A stretch of DNA of 34,709 nt from Streptomyces phyllanthi (GTDB lineage: Bacteria; Actinomycetota; Actinomycetes; Streptomycetales; Streptomycetaceae), in the NCBI RefSeq assembly GCF_009377205.1, contig NZ_VJZE01000045.1, forward strand, positions 1 to 34,709. Reading direction: 5' to 3'. Positions 18,298-27,275 of the stretch are shown here, one piece after another. Position 1 is the first letter of the stretch; each line of letters begins with the position of its first letter. A model generated the notes under the pieces. It was given only the letters and a program-made list of their open reading frames with translations. It did not search any database and was not told the origin of the DNA. The translations under genes were made by a program, and so were the position numbers.

Positions 18298-19767
18298 TCA
18301 GCCGCGGAACCAGTGTTGCGGCCGGGGTTGGATGTTCTGCCAGATGTGCTTGGGCTCTCGGTACTCGTCGAGGCCGGTCGGTCCCAGCTCCCGGCCGACG
18401 CCCGAGTGCCCGAAGCCACCCCATTCCGCCTGCGGCACATAGGGGTGGTAGTCATTGATCCACACGGTGCCGTGGCGCAGCCGCCGGGCGACCCGCTGGG
18501 CCTTGCCGGCGTCCTGCGTCCAGACGGCTCCGGCGAGCCCGTACTCGGTGTCGTTGGCGATGCGTACGGCGTCGTCCTCGTCGGTGAAGCGCTCAACGGT
18601 GAGGACGGGGCCGAAGGACTCCTCGTGCACGACGCGCATGTCCTGCCGGCACTCGTCGAGAACGGTCGGCGGGTAGTAGTGGCCGCCTGCGAGGGCAGGG
18701 TCGTCGGGCCGTTCGCCGCCGCAGCGCAGTACGGCGCCTTCGGCGAGTCCCGCCGCGACGTACGCCTCCACCTTCTCCCGGTGCTGGGCGGAGATCAGCG
18801 CTCCGGTCTCGGCCTCGGGGTCGAAGGGTCCGCCGAGCCGGATCTGCCGGGCGCGGCGGACGACCTCGTCGACGAAGCGGTCGTGGAGCGAGTCCTCGAC
18901 GATCAGCCGTGCGCCGGCCGAGCAGACCTGACCCGAGTGCAGGAAGACCGCCGTGAGGGCGAAGTCCACGGCCGTCTCGAAGTCGGCGTCGGCGAAGACG
19001 ACGTTGGGGTTCTTGCCGCCGAGCTCCAGCGCGACCTTCTTCACGGTCGCCGCGGCGGTGGCCATGATCCGCTTGCCGGTTTCCAGGCCCCCGGTGAAGG
19101 AGACCATGTCGACGGCCGGGTCCTCGGACAGGGGGGCGCCCACCTCGGGCCCGGTGCCCAGGACGAGGTTGGCCGCGCCGGCCGGGAGTCCGGCCTCCTC
19201 CAGCGCCTTCATCAGCAGGATCGAGGTGGAGGGGGTGAGCTCGCTGGGCTTGAGGACGATCGTGTTGCCCGCGAGGAGCGCGGGTGCGACCTTCCAGGAC
19301 GCCTGGAGCAGCGGGTAGTTCCAGGGGGTGATCAGCCCGCACACACCGATCGGCTCGTGGACGACGCGGCTGACGGCGTCGTCGCGGCCGGTGTCGACCA
19401 CCCGGCCCGCGTCGGTGCCGGCGATCCCGCCGTAGTACCGGAAGCAGGAGACGACGTCGGCGATGTCGTACTCGCTCTCCACGAGCCGCTTGCCGGTGTC
19501 CAGCGATTCGGCGCGCGCGAACTGCTTGGCGTCGCGCTCGATGAGGTCGGCGGTGCGCAGCAGCAGCGCGCCGCGCTCCCTCTCGGGGGTGTGCGGCCAG
19601 AGTCCCTCGTCGAAGGCACGGCGGGCCGCGGCGATCGCCGCCTCGGTGTCGGGACGCGTCCCTTCCGAGACGGTCGCGGTGAGCGTGCCGTCAGCGGGAC
19701 AGCGGATCTCCCGGCGCCCTCCGGCCACCGAATCCCGCCATTCCCCAGCCACATACAGGTCTGCCAC
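18298..19767 (-). CDS. betB: Betaine-aldehyde dehydrogenase
   Basis: An NAD(P)-dependent enzyme that oxidises betaine aldehyde to glycine betaine. The 489-residue chain has all ALDH landmarks: [10 protein letters not shown] with Asn150 of the oxyanion hole, [30 protein letters not shown] with general-base Glu248, and [10 protein letters not shown] with nucleophile Cys282. The start is GTG, with GAAGGG about 12 bases upstream. It heads the operon betB-proV-proW-proX, coupling substrate import to oxidation. A paired regulon box lies 25-62 bp upstream. Substrate specificity is inferred mainly from the linked choline dehydrogenase and transporter, since the fold is shared with gamma-aminobutyraldehyde-type enzymes. 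Confidence 0.88.
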   Translation of the reverse strand: MADLYVAGEWRDSVAGGRREIRCPADGTLTATVSEGTRPDTEAAIAAARRAFDEGLWPHTPERERGALLLRTADLIERDAKQFARAESLDTGKRLVESEYDIADVVSCFRYYGGIAGTDAGRVVDTGRDDAVSRVVHEPIGVCGLITPWNYPLLQASWKVAPALLAGNTIVLKPSELTPSTSILLMKALEEAGLPAGAANLVLGTGPEVGAPLSEDPAVDMVSFTGGLETGKRIMATAAATVKKVALELGGKNPNVVFADADFETAVDFALTAVFLHSGQVCSAGARLIVEDSLHDRFVDEVVRRARQIRLGGPFDPEAETGALISAQHREKVEAYVAAGLAEGAVLRCGGERPDDPALAGGHYYPPTVLDECRQDMRVVHEESFGPVLTVERFTDEDDAVRIANDTEYGLAGAVWTQDAGKAQRVARRLRHGTVWINDYHPYVPQAEWGGFGHSGVGRELGPTGLDEYREPKHIWQNIQPRPQHWFRG

Positions 19768-19791
19768 GCGCCGAGCCCTTCAGCTGAAATG

Positions 19792-19829
19792 CGTTGCGCA
19801 TCGTGCATTCAATTGCTTGTGGTGGAACA
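19792..19829 (-). promoter_or_regulatory. Tandem 19-bp operator pair at the betB promoter
   Basis: On the plus strand the boxes are CGTTGCGCATCGTGCATTC (19792-19810) and AATTGCTTGTGGTGGAACA (19811-19829). A minus-strand -35 TTGACG sits at 19853-19858, 29 bp from the box edge, with weak -10 CAGGGT (19829-19834). The spacing is identical to glyA and purU. Confidence 0.65.
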
Positions 19830-19935
19830 CCCTGGTCGAATGCAAAGTCCTACGTCAAGAGGTTGGCGGATGACGATTTCGCAAGGGGCCGAGCGGCCCT
19901 TCTCTCTTGACCGAAGACCCTACCCGCCCGGACCA

Positions 19936-19973
19936 TGTTGCGTATTGCTCACTATGTTGCGCAGTACGCACCA
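19936..19973 (+). promoter_or_regulatory. Tandem 19-bp operator pair at the purU promoter
   Basis: The boxes are TGTTGCGTATTGCTCACTA (19936-19954) and TGTTGCGCAGTACGCACCA (19955-19973). A TTGACC -35 at 19907-19912 is 29 bp before the first box and the weak -10 is GACCAT (19931-19936). The boxes end 12 bp before the start codon, so binding would cover the transcript start and leader. Confidence 0.72.
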
Positions 19974-19985
19974 ATGGAGGCCGCT

Positions 19986-20867
19986 GTGTCCACTGAGTAC
20001 CATCGACCGCAACCTGGCCGTGAGTACGTCCTCACCCTCTCGTGTCCCGACAGTCCCGGGCTGGTCCACGCGGTGAGCGGCTTCCTGGTCAGGAACTCGG
20101 GCAACATCCTGGAGAGCCAGCAGTTCGACGACCGGCTCCAGGGCCGCTTCTTCATGAGGGTCCACTTCGATGTTTCGGATCCGGACGCGAATGTGAAATC
20201 CCTGCGTCACCGATTCGGCCCCGTGGCCGAGGAGTTCGGCATTTCCTGGACCCTGAGCGAGGCGTCGACCCCGACCCGGACACTCATCATGGTGTCCAGG
20301 TTCGGCCACTGCCTCAACGACCTTCTCTTCCGACGGCGCACCGGCGCCCTGAACATCGAGATTCCCGCGATCGTCTCCAACCACCGGGACTTCGAGGGGC
20401 TGGCGGAGTCCTACGGCATCCCCTTCCACCACATCCCGGTGACCAGGGACACCAAGGCCGAGGCCGAGGCGCGCCTGCTGGAGCTGGTGGGCGAACTGGA
20501 CATCGACCTGGTGGTGCTGGCCCGCTACATGCAGATCCTCTCCGACGACCTGTGCAAGCAGCTCGAGGGCCGCGCCATCAACATCCACCACTCCTTCCTC
20601 CCCAGCTTCAAGGGCGCGCGCCCGTACGAGCAGGCCCACGACCGCGGGGTGAAGCTCGTCGGCGCGACGGCGCACTACGTGACATCGGACCTGGACGAGG
20701 GGCAGATCATCGAGCAGGACGTGGTCAGGGTCGACCACTCGCTCGACCCCAGGGATCTGGTCACGGTCGGCCGGGACGTCGAGGCACAGGTGCTCGCACA
20801 CGCGGTGAAGTGGCACAGCGAGAGCCGCGTGATGGTGGACGGCAACCGCACGGTGGTCTTCCGCTGA
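19986..20867 (+). CDS. purU: Formyltetrahydrofolate deformylase
   Basis: Hydrolyses 10-formyl-THF to formate and THF. In this setting it frees THF when methyl oxidation floods the folate pool. The chosen GTG at 19986 has TGGAGG 5 bases upstream and gives 293 residues. The ATG at 19935 falls on the operator and is unlikely. An N-terminal ACT domain (VLTLSCPDSPGLVHAVSGFLVRNSGNI) precedes a formyltransferase domain with LARYMQILS, INIHHSFLPSF (catalytic Asn/His) and VTSDLDEGQIIEQD (catalytic Asp). It is transcribed alone, ends in a terminator, and has the betaine-regulon operator, so it is probably a catabolic copy distinct from any purine-related one. Confidence 0.94.
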   Translation: MSTEYHRPQPGREYVLTLSCPDSPGLVHAVSGFLVRNSGNILESQQFDDRLQGRFFMRVHFDVSDPDANVKSLRHRFGPVAEEFGISWTLSEASTPTRTLIMVSRFGHCLNDLLFRRRTGALNIEIPAIVSNHRDFEGLAESYGIPFHHIPVTRDTKAEAEARLLELVGELDIDLVVLARYMQILSDDLCKQLEGRAINIHHSFLPSFKGARPYEQAHDRGVKLVGATAHYVTSDLDEGQIIEQDVVRVDHSLDPRDLVTVGRDVEAQVLAHAVKWHSESRVMVDGNRTVVFR

Positions 20868-20881
20868 GCGATACGGGACAC

Positions 20882-20917
20882 CGGTGGGCGGAGCCGGACT
20901 TCCAGCTCCGCCCACCG
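20882..20917. terminator. Terminator between purU and the metF-like gene
   Basis: The arms CGGTGGGCGGAG (20882-20893) and CTCCGCCCACCG (20906-20917) make a perfect 12-bp stem with a 12-base loop, 14 bp after the purU stop. Confidence 0.82.
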
Positions 20918-20976
20918 CTGTATACGGCTTTCGGCGGTGCGGACGCCGTGGCGCCTCGCGGGCACGGGCCGGCTTC

Positions 20977-21001
20977 GTTCAGCCCGTCCGGCGCTCGAGG
21001 A
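20977..21001. repeat. Short intergenic repeat typical of Streptomyces
   Basis: The segment containing CAGCCCGTCCGGCGCTCGAG resembles an element found many times between Streptomyces genes. It lies between convergent gene ends. The identification is from memory, and no second copy occurs in this window. Confidence 0.45.
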
Positions 21002-21003
21002 AC

Positions 21004-21840
21004 TCAGCCCTCCAGCCGCTCAAGCACGGCGCGGCGCCACCGCTCCGTCTCCGCGATCTGGTTGAACGTGAACAGATGCAGCCCGGCCACCCCCGCCGAA
21101 GGCGCGCTGAGCGCCTCGGCACCACGACTGAGCAGCCTCTCCGGCGAGTAGCCCCCGGGCGCCGCGAACCGCACAAACCACGACGCGTGCTTCGTGAGGA
21201 AGCGCGCCGACTCCCCCACCCCGATCTTCGCCGCCATCGACAGCAGCTTCGCCCGCTGCACAGGCCCCGCGACGCCCACATGCACAGGCAGGCGAACGTC
21301 CCGGCGCCGTATCCGGACGACCCACTCCCCCAGCACGCGCGGATCGAAGCACAGATTGCTCACGATGTACGTCGCGTACTCGCGCTTGTCCCACATCGCC
21401 TGGATGGTGACGTCGTCATGGATGAGCGGATGACTCTCGGGATAACCGGTGACGCCGACATGAGCGAAGGGCCCGCCCAGCTCACTCAGCCCGCGCAGCA
21501 CCGGCAGCGCCCCGTCATAGACCCCGGCCGGCGGCTCCGCGTCGCCCGCCGGGACGAAGACGTCGTCCACACCCGCCTCGCGGAGCCGCTCGACGACCTC
21601 CTTCAGGTGCGTGTCGTCCCGCAGCAGCCGCGCGGGCACGTGCGAGACGACACGGTAGCCGTGCGCCGCGAGCCGGGTCGTGAGATCGAGCGTCGGTTCC
21701 AGACCCTTGACCGGCGACGCCGTCACGGTGACCACGACGTCGCGCGGAACATGGGCGAGGACCTTGTCCTCGGTCGCCTTCGCGGGCAGCACCTCGTAGC
21801 GGACGCTGTGCAGCAGCGCCCGGAACCCTGCGGCGCTCAA
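21004..21840 (-). CDS. Methylenetetrahydrofolate reductase-like protein
   Basis: A 278-residue TIM-barrel protein of the MetF family, expected to reduce 5,10-methylene-THF to 5-methyl-THF with FAD. Matching features are YEVLPAK near the N-terminus (Glu in the catalytic position of the usual FEFFPP), VSHVPARLLRDD, VFVPAGDAEPP, HVGVTGYPESHPLI, YIVSNLCFDP and HVGVAGPVQRAKLL. It is divergent from housekeeping MetF and slightly shorter. The TTG start lies 3 bases after the betA stop, so the two form one unit. The role here may be to drain methylene-THF made by the demethylase, or a different THF-linked step in demethylation. The exact reaction is unproven. Confidence 0.72.
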   Translation of the reverse strand: MSAAGFRALLHSVRYEVLPAKATEDKVLAHVPRDVVVTVTASPVKGLEPTLDLTTRLAAHGYRVVSHVPARLLRDDTHLKEVVERLREAGVDDVFVPAGDAEPPAGVYDGALPVLRGLSELGGPFAHVGVTGYPESHPLIHDDVTIQAMWDKREYATYIVSNLCFDPRVLGEWVVRIRRRDVRLPVHVGVAGPVQRAKLLSMAAKIGVGESARFLTKHASWFVRFAAPGGYSPERLLSRGAEALSAPSAGVAGLHLFTFNQIAETERWRRAVLERLEG

Positions 21841-21843
21841 CCC

Positions 21844-23514
21844 CTACCCCGCCTGCTGCCGGGCATCGCGGTGGCGGTAGTACGCGGCCTTCGAAGGCGC
21901 CAGGGGCTCCTTGCCGAGGATCAGGTCGGCGGCCTTCTCGGCGACCATCATCACCGGCGCGTAGATGTTGCCGTTGGTGACGTACGGCATCACCGACGCG
22001 TCCACCACGCGCAGGCCCTCGAGCCCGTGCACCCGCATGCTGGCCGGGTCGACGACGGACATCTCGTCGGTGCCCATCTTGCAGGTGCAGGACGGGTGCA
22101 GGGCGGTCTCGCCCTCCTTCGCGACCCAGGCGAGGATCTCCTCGTCCGTGTCCACCTTCGGCCCGGGCGAGATCTCCCCGTCGTTGTACGGGGCGAGTGC
22201 CGGCTGGTTGAGGAGCTTGCGGGTCACCCGGATCGCCTCGACCCACTCACGGCGGTCCTGCTCGGTGGAGAGGTAGTTGAAGCGCAGCGCGGGGTGCTCG
22301 CGCGGGTCCTTGCTCTTGATCTTCACCGAGCCGATCGCGTCGGAGTACATGGGGCCCACGTGCACCTGGTAGCCGTGGCCGCCGGAGGGCGAGGTGCCGT
22401 CGTAGCGGACGGCGATCGGCAGGAAGTGGAACATCAGGTTGGGGTAGTCCACGTCCTCGTTGCTGCGGGCGAAACCGCCGGCCTCGAAGTGGTTGGTGGC
22501 GGCCGGGCCCTTGCGGAAGAGCCACTGCAGCCCGATGAAGGGGGCGCGCCACTTCGCCATGTACGGCTGCATGGAGACCGGCTGCTTGCAGGCGTACTGG
22601 ACGTAGACCTCCAGGTGGTCCTGCATGTTCTCGCCGACGCCCGGGAGGTCGTGGACGACGTCGATCCCGAGGGCGCTCAGCTCCTCGGCGTTGCCGACAC
22701 CGGAGAGCTGCAGCAGCTGCGGGGAGTTGATGGCGCCGCCGCACAGGATGACTTCCTTGGCGCGGACCTGCTGGGTCGCGCCCCGGCCGCGCTGGTACTC
22801 CACTCCCACGGCGCGCTTGCCCTCGAAGAGCACGCGCGTGACGAGGGCGCGGGTTTTGACGGTGAGGTTGGGCCGCTTCCTGACGGGCTTGAGGTACGCC
22901 TTCGAGGCCGAGAGCCGACGTCCGCGGTGGACGTTTCGGTCGAACTTGGCGAAACCTTCCTGCCGGTAGCCGTTGACGTCGTCCGTGGGCGCGTAGCCGG
23001 CTTCCTGGGTGGCCTCGAGGAAGGCACCGAAGAGCGGGTTGGTCGCGGGACCCCGTTCGAGGACGAGGGGGCCGTCATGACCGCGGAACTCGTCGTCCGG
23101 ATCGGCCGCGAGGCAGTTCTCCATACGCCGGAAGTACGGCAGGCAGTGCGCGTAGTCCCAGCTCTCCATGCCGGGGTCGGCCGCCCAGCGCTCGTAGTCC
23201 ATGGGATTGCCGCGCTGGAAGATCATGCCGTTGATGCTGCTGGAACCGCCCAGGACCTTGCCGCGCGCGTGGTAGACGCGTCTGCCGCCCATGTGGGGCT
23301 CGGGCTCGGACTCGTACTTCCAGTCGTAGAACCGGCTGCCGATCGGATAGGTCAGCGCCGCGGGCATGTGGATGAAGACATCCCACGGGAAGTCGGACCG
23401 GCCGGCCTCCAGCACCAGCACCCGGTTCGCCGGGTCCGCGGAGAGCCTGTTCGCCAGTGCGCTGCCGGCCGATCCGCCGCCGACGATGACGAAGTCGTAG
23501 TGCAGGGGAGCCAT
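21844..23514 (-). CDS. betA: Choline dehydrogenase (GMC oxidoreductase)
   Basis: An FAD enzyme that oxidises choline to betaine aldehyde. From the ATG at 23514 (GAGG 5 bases upstream) it has 556 residues, close to typical BetA. The N-terminus [20 protein letters not shown] is the ADP-binding motif. [20 protein letters not shown] and [16 protein letters not shown] are the two GMC signatures. The C-terminal region has HPSCTCKMG and [31 protein letters not shown], with the active-site His and Asn. An in-frame start further upstream would lie across the operator and is not used. It is transcribed away from iclR and is followed at once by the metF-like gene. Its promoter region carries a regulon box pair 49-86 bp upstream. 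Confidence 0.92.
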   Translation of the reverse strand: MAPLHYDFVIVGGGSAGSALANRLSADPANRVLVLEAGRSDFPWDVFIHMPAALTYPIGSRFYDWKYESEPEPHMGGRRVYHARGKVLGGSSSINGMIFQRGNPMDYERWAADPGMESWDYAHCLPYFRRMENCLAADPDDEFRGHDGPLVLERGPATNPLFGAFLEATQEAGYAPTDDVNGYRQEGFAKFDRNVHRGRRLSASKAYLKPVRKRPNLTVKTRALVTRVLFEGKRAVGVEYQRGRGATQQVRAKEVILCGGAINSPQLLQLSGVGNAEELSALGIDVVHDLPGVGENMQDHLEVYVQYACKQPVSMQPYMAKWRAPFIGLQWLFRKGPAATNHFEAGGFARSNEDVDYPNLMFHFLPIAVRYDGTSPSGGHGYQVHVGPMYSDAIGSVKIKSKDPREHPALRFNYLSTEQDRREWVEAIRVTRKLLNQPALAPYNDGEISPGPKVDTDEEILAWVAKEGETALHPSCTCKMGTDEMSVVDPASMRVHGLEGLRVVDASVMPYVTNGNIYAPVMMVAEKAADLILGKEPLAPSKAAYYRHRDARQQAG

Positions 23515-23562
23515 GGTGCCTCGTCTCGCTCGCGCCGTAGATACGCGAGGCATGCTAGTACC

Positions 23563-23600
23563 GGTATCTCTATACGCACCAGGTTGCGAGCGACGCAACT
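23563..23600 (-). promoter_or_regulatory. Tandem 19-bp operator pair upstream of betA
   Basis: The plus-strand boxes are GGTATCTCTATACGCACCA (23563-23581, good right half) and GGTTGCGAGCGACGCAACT (23582-23600), the most symmetric palindrome of the set (GTTGCG and CGCAAC arms). No TTGAC -35 occurs at the distance seen for the other promoters. Confidence 0.68.
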
Positions 23601-23626
23601 TACAAGTCGCATTCCGGTGCTGTTAC

Positions 23627-23673
23627 TTGCACAGGTGTTGTTTACTACGCGTATAGTTTCGTTATGAGCAACT
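23627..23673 (+). promoter_or_regulatory. iclR promoter with overlapping tandem operator pair
   Basis: The boxes are TGTTGTTTACTACGCGTAT (23636-23654) and AGTTTCGTTATGAGCAACT (23655-23673). They overlap -35 TTGCAC (23627-23632), -10 TATAGT (23652-23657) and the ATG itself (23664). The predicted transcription start coincides with the ATG, so the mRNA is probably leaderless. This arrangement points to tight autorepression. Confidence 0.6.
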
Positions 23674-24461
23674 ACAGTCCCGATATCGAAACACCGAGTT
23701 CACCCGTCGGCGGAGTGCAGTCGGTCGACCGCGCCATCAGCGTCCTGGAGATTCTGGCCCAGCGTGGCGAGGCCGGCGTCAGTGAAGTCGCCGCTGAGAT
23801 CGATGTTCACAAGTCCACCGCATTCCGTCTGCTCGGCGCCCTCGAGGCGCGCGGTCTGGTGGAGCAGGCGGGCGAGCGCGGCAAGTACCGCCTCGGCTTC
23901 GGCATCGTACGCCTGGCCGGCGCGGTCACCGGACGCATCGACATCACGCAGCAGGGCCGCCCGGTCTGCGAGCGCCTCGCGGAGGAGCTCGGCGAGACGG
24001 TCAACATCGCGGTGCTGCAGGAGCACTACGCGATCAACCTCTACCAGGTGCGCGGCCCGGGCGCGGTCAGCGCGTACAACTGGGTCGGCCAGCTGACCCC
24101 GCTGCACGCCACGTCGAGCGGCAAGGTCCTGCTGGCCTACCTGCCCGCCAAGGAGCGCGCCACGCTGCTGACCGAGTCCGGCCTCAAGAAGGTCACGCCG
24201 CACACCATCACCTCGAAGGCGAAGCTCGAGAAGAACCTCGCCGAGGTGCGGGAGGCCGGCTACGCCTGGACCCAGGAGGAGCTGGAGATCGGCCTGCACG
24301 CCATGGCGGCCCCTGTCCTCAACCGGGACGGAGAGGTCATCGCCGCGGTCACGGCCTCAGGGCCCTCGTACCGGTTCACGGAGGAGCGGATGCGCGAGCT
24401 CGCCCCGGTGCTGATCAAGGGCGCCGAGGAGATCAGTCACCGGATGGGCTACCTGGGCTGA
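23664..24461 (+). CDS. IclR-family transcriptional regulator, likely master repressor of the betaine locus
   Basis: A 265-residue IclR protein. The winged-helix region spans about residues 17-80 with VQSVDRAISVLEILAQRG, VSEVAAEIDVHKSTAFRLLGALEARGLVEQ and GKYRLGFGIVRLA. The GAF-like effector domain follows with LTPLHATSSGKVLLAYLP and WTQEELEIGLHAMAAPVLN. No ribosome binding site precedes the ATG and the -10 lies 6 bp upstream, so translation is probably leaderless. It stands centrally between betA and the Rieske oxygenase. IclR proteins bind DNA as paired dimers, which suits the abutting palindromes found at eight promoters here. Choline, betaine or betaine aldehyde could be the effector. The link between protein and motif is inference. 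Confidence 0.9.
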   Translation: MSNYSPDIETPSSPVGGVQSVDRAISVLEILAQRGEAGVSEVAAEIDVHKSTAFRLLGALEARGLVEQAGERGKYRLGFGIVRLAGAVTGRIDITQQGRPVCERLAEELGETVNIAVLQEHYAINLYQVRGPGAVSAYNWVGQLTPLHATSSGKVLLAYLPAKERATLLTESGLKKVTPHTITSKAKLEKNLAEVREAGYAWTQEELEIGLHAMAAPVLNRDGEVIAAVTASGPSYRFTEERMRELAPVLIKGAEEISHRMGYLG

Positions 24462-24471
24462 CCCCGCCCGA

Positions 24472-25602
24472 CTACTGCGAGCCGGCGCCCAGGCGCTCGT
24501 TCACCCAGTCGTGGAAGGCTCCGATGTGGTGCTCGCTGGGCACCAGCACGCCCCCCTTGGCATACAGCCGGGAGTTCATTCCGGGCTGCGTGCGCTCGCA
24601 TGCCTCGAAGTCCTGCCGGTTGACCCGGTCGAAGAGTTCCACGGACCGGCTGACGTCCTTGCCGCTGTCGACGACGTGCGGGAGGTAGAGCCAGTCGCAC
24701 TCGACGATCGTGCGGTCGACGGCCACCGGGTACATGCGGTGGAAGATGACGTGGTCGGGTACGAGGTTGATGAAGACCTGCGGCCTGACGGTGATCGCGT
24801 AGTAGCGGCGGTCCTGGTCCTCGGCGACGCCGGGGATGCGGTCCAGGCCCTCGGAGCCGTCGACGGTGAAGCCCTGGACCTCCGCACCGAACTCGGCGCC
24901 GTGGCCGACGTAGTACTGGGCCGCGTAGCCGTCCGCGAACTCGGGGAGCACCTCGGTGAGTTCGGGGTGGATCGTGGCGCAGTGGTAGCACTCCATGAAG
25001 TTCTCGATGATGAGCTTCCAGTTCGCCTTGACGTCGTAGACGATCCGCTTGCCGACCGAGAGGTTCTCGATGTCGTAGCGCTCGATCGACTCCACGTCGC
25101 CGAGGCGGGCGACGACGTCACCGATGACGTCCTCGTCGAAGGACGGCGGATTCTCCGCCAGGCAGACCCAGACATAGCCGAGCCACTCGCGGACGGCCAC
25201 GCTCACCAGGCCGTACTCGGTGCGGCCGACGTCGGGCATCTTGGTGAGGTTGGGCGCCGCGACCAGCTTGCCGTTCAGATCGTACGTCCAGGCGTGGTAC
25301 GGGCACTGGAAAGCCCGCTTGACCTCACCGCTCTCCTCCGTGCAGAGCTTGGCGCCGCGGTGCCGGCAGACGTTGAAGTAGGCGCGGATCGAGTTGTCCC
25401 GGGCGCGGGTGACGAGGATGCTCTCGCGGCCCACGTCGACGGTCCGGAAGGCTCCGGGCTTCGCCAGCTCGGACGAGCGCACGGCACAGAACCACATGGT
25501 CTCGAATATGCGCTCCTGTTCCTGGGCGAAGATCTCCGGGTCCGTGTAGGAGGAGCCGGGGAGAGTGGCGATCAGGCTGTCCGGCAGGCCGGTCGAGGTC
25601 AC
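24472..25602 (-). CDS. Rieske non-heme iron oxygenase, probable glycine betaine monooxygenase catalytic subunit
   Basis: Expected to hydroxylate a betaine methyl group, giving dimethylglycine and formaldehyde. The 376-residue chain has the Rieske [2Fe-2S] ligands Cys79 and His81 in NVCRHRGAKLC and Cys100 and His103 in CPYHAWTYD. The mononuclear iron site is ENFMECYHCATIHPEL with His207 and His212 and bridging-type Glu204. The start is GTG with GAGGAG 7 bases upstream. The reductase and Rieske ferredoxin genes next to it complete a three-component system, unlike the two-component GbcAB of Pseudomonas. The gene has its own promoter with a paired regulon box. Substrate assignment rests on context: betA, betB, transporter, demethylase and formaldehyde enzymes surround it. 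Other trimethylammonium compounds cannot be excluded. Confidence 0.8.
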   Translation of the reverse strand: MTSTGLPDSLIATLPGSSYTDPEIFAQEQERIFETMWFCAVRSSELAKPGAFRTVDVGRESILVTRARDNSIRAYFNVCRHRGAKLCTEESGEVKRAFQCPYHAWTYDLNGKLVAAPNLTKMPDVGRTEYGLVSVAVREWLGYVWVCLAENPPSFDEDVIGDVVARLGDVESIERYDIENLSVGKRIVYDVKANWKLIIENFMECYHCATIHPELTEVLPEFADGYAAQYYVGHGAEFGAEVQGFTVDGSEGLDRIPGVAEDQDRRYYAITVRPQVFINLVPDHVIFHRMYPVAVDRTIVECDWLYLPHVVDSGKDVSRSVELFDRVNRQDFEACERTQPGMNSRLYAKGGVLVPSEHHIGAFHDWVNERLGAGSQ

Positions 25603-25668
25603 AGTGCACTCCTCGGGAAACGTCGTGGGATCGGTCTTTCACACGCCGGGAAGAGCGACTCCGGACGG

Positions 25669-25706
25669 CGTTTTGTGTGGAGCAACGCTGCGCGCCATAT
25701 GAAACC
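25669..25706 (-). promoter_or_regulatory. Tandem 19-bp operator pair and promoter of the Rieske oxygenase gene
   Basis: The plus-strand boxes are CGTTTTGTGTGGAGCAACG (25669-25687) and the weaker CTGCGCGCCATATGAAACC (25688-25706). The minus-strand promoter is -35 TTGACG (25732-25737, overlapping the end of the reductase gene) and -10 CATGCT (25709-25714) with 17-bp spacing, immediately before the boxes. Confidence 0.6.
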
Positions 25707-25733
25707 GCAGCATGGGATACCGCAGGGGCGGCG

Positions 25734-26909
25734 TCAAGATGTCATGGCGGCGAGCTGCTTGCGCCAGCGGGTGAACAGCCTCGGCTGGTTCATCCCGAGC
25801 ACGGCGACCGGATGACCGGCACGCCGGTAGACGGCCAGGACGTTGCGATCGTCCGGGGCGCCCTCCTCGACCGTCACGCTGTCCGCGCCGGCCGCGTGAC
25901 CCGCGAACTGGATCTTCACTCCGTACTGGTCCGACCAGAAGTACGGCGGCCGGGGCACACCCGGTTCCACCGCGCCTCCCGCGAGCAGCGTCGCGACGGC
26001 CGCGGCCGGGCGCTCCTGCGCGCCGGTCCAGTGCTCGACGCGACGGTGGATGCCCGCGCGGGGGTCGTACCAGGAGGCGCAGTCACCGACGGCGACCACA
26101 CCGGCCAGGCTGGTGCGGCCGTCCGCGCCGCACTTCACACCGTTGTCGAGTACGACGCCGGATCCTTCCAGCCACTCGACGCACGGGCGTGCGCCCACAC
26201 CGACGACGACGATGTCGGCGGGGACGGTGCGGCCGTCCTCGAGCAGGACGGCGTCGACCCTGCTCTCCCCGCTCAGTCCCTTGACGCCCACGCCGCACAA
26301 CAGCCGTACGCCGTGGTCCACGTGGAGAGCGGAGACGATGCGGCCCATGTCCTCACCGAGCGGACCGGCGAGCGGCGTGGGCGCCGCTTCGACGACCGTC
26401 ACGTCGAGTCCGAGGGCATGGGCGGTGGAGGCGACCTCGGCGCCGATGAATCCACCGCCGATCACGACCAGCCGTCCGCCTTGCGCCAGTTCGTCCCGCA
26501 GGGCGCGGGCGTCGTCCAGGGTGCGCAGAACGTGGACTCCGGCCAGGCCGTCGGAACCGGGCAGCTGCCGTGCGGCGGCGCCGGTCGCGATGACGAAGCC
26601 GTCGGCCCGGATCTCCCTGCCGTCCTCCCCACCGCCGACGAGCCGGACGGCACGCTCCGTGCGGTCCAGTCCGGCGGCACGGGTGCCGAGCAGCCACTCC
26701 GCCCCCAGATCCTCGCCGTCCATCTCGAGCGCGAGGTCGGCTTCGCCGATGCCGCCGGCCAGGAACTCCTTGGACAGCGGGGGCCTGTCGTACGGGCGGT
26801 GGATCTCGTCACCGATGATGACCAGCCGTCCGTCAAACCCCTGTTTGCGCAGTGAGCGCGCCGCCGACAGACCGGCCAGCGAGGCGCCCACCACGGCCAC
26901 GGTCCTCAC
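25734..26909 (-). CDS. FAD-dependent ferredoxin reductase for the Rieske system
   Basis: An NAD(P)H:ferredoxin oxidoreductase of the putidaredoxin/rhodocoxin reductase type. The GTG at 26909 overlaps the ferredoxin stop by four bases (GTGA) and yields 391 residues. The first dinucleotide fold is VAVVGASLAGLSAARSLRKQG (FAD). RPPLSKEFL is typical of the family, the second fold is VVIGGGFIGAEVASTAHALG (NADH), and VVAVGDCASW is the conserved FAD-contacting motif. A reductase C-terminal domain ends in GMNQPRLFTRWRKQLA. It should feed electrons through the adjacent Rieske ferredoxin to the oxygenase. The longer open frame upstream overlaps the ferredoxin gene in another phase and is not coding. Confidence 0.9.
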   Translation of the reverse strand: MRTVAVVGASLAGLSAARSLRKQGFDGRLVIIGDEIHRPYDRPPLSKEFLAGGIGEADLALEMDGEDLGAEWLLGTRAAGLDRTERAVRLVGGGEDGREIRADGFVIATGAAARQLPGSDGLAGVHVLRTLDDARALRDELAQGGRLVVIGGGFIGAEVASTAHALGLDVTVVEAAPTPLAGPLGEDMGRIVSALHVDHGVRLLCGVGVKGLSGESRVDAVLLEDGRTVPADIVVVGVGARPCVEWLEGSGVVLDNGVKCGADGRTSLAGVVAVGDCASWYDPRAGIHRRVEHWTGAQERPAAAVATLLAGGAVEPGVPRPPYFWSDQYGVKIQFAGHAAGADSVTVEEGAPDDRNVLAVYRRAGHPVAVLGMNQPRLFTRWRKQLAAMTS

Positions 26910-27268
26910 GCGGGACCCCCGGCGAGCCGGGACGCGACACAGGGCGGCAGGTTGGGGGCGTCCGTGGACACCTGGACGTAGATCATGCCGTCCTCGACGA
27001 GGACCTCGTGGGTCCGTACCGGGAGCTTGGCCGGCGGGGCGTCGACGGCGCCGGTCCTCAGGTCGAACTTCGAGGCATGCAGCGGGCATTCCACCTCGCA
27101 GCCCTCCAGCCAGCCGTCGGCGAGCGAGGCGTCCTGGTGGGTGCAGGTGTCGTCGATGGCGAAGAGTTCGCCGTCGTCGGTGTGGAACACCGAAACCGGT
27201 GGATCGATGTCGAGCCTGAAGGCCTCGCCTCGCGGGAGGTCCACGAGACGGCACGCGGGAATCATCAT
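26906..27268 (-). CDS. Rieske-type [2Fe-2S] ferredoxin
   Basis: A 120-residue soluble electron carrier. Cluster ligands are Cys42 and His44 in DTCTHQDASL and Cys61 and His64 in ECPLHASKFDL, the non-haem-dioxygenase ferredoxin pattern. It opens with MMIPACRLVDLPRGEA and ends with a short Ala/Gly-rich tail. It is the first gene of a two-gene unit with the reductase. A box pair begins 8 bp upstream of the start, so the ribosome binding site region is very close to or within the operator. It probably supplies the oxygenase encoded at 24472-25602. Confidence 0.92.
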   Translation of the reverse strand: MMIPACRLVDLPRGEAFRLDIDPPVSVFHTDDGELFAIDDTCTHQDASLADGWLEGCEVECPLHASKFDLRTGAVDAPPAKLPVRTHEVLVEDGMIYVQVSTDAPNLPPCVASRLAGGPA

Positions 27269-27275
27269 GACACCT

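Noticed and set aside
19935..19985. ATG at 19935 as the purU start
   Set aside because: It would place the operator pair inside the coding region. The GTG at 19986 has TGGAGG 5 bases upstream and gives the normal N-terminus.
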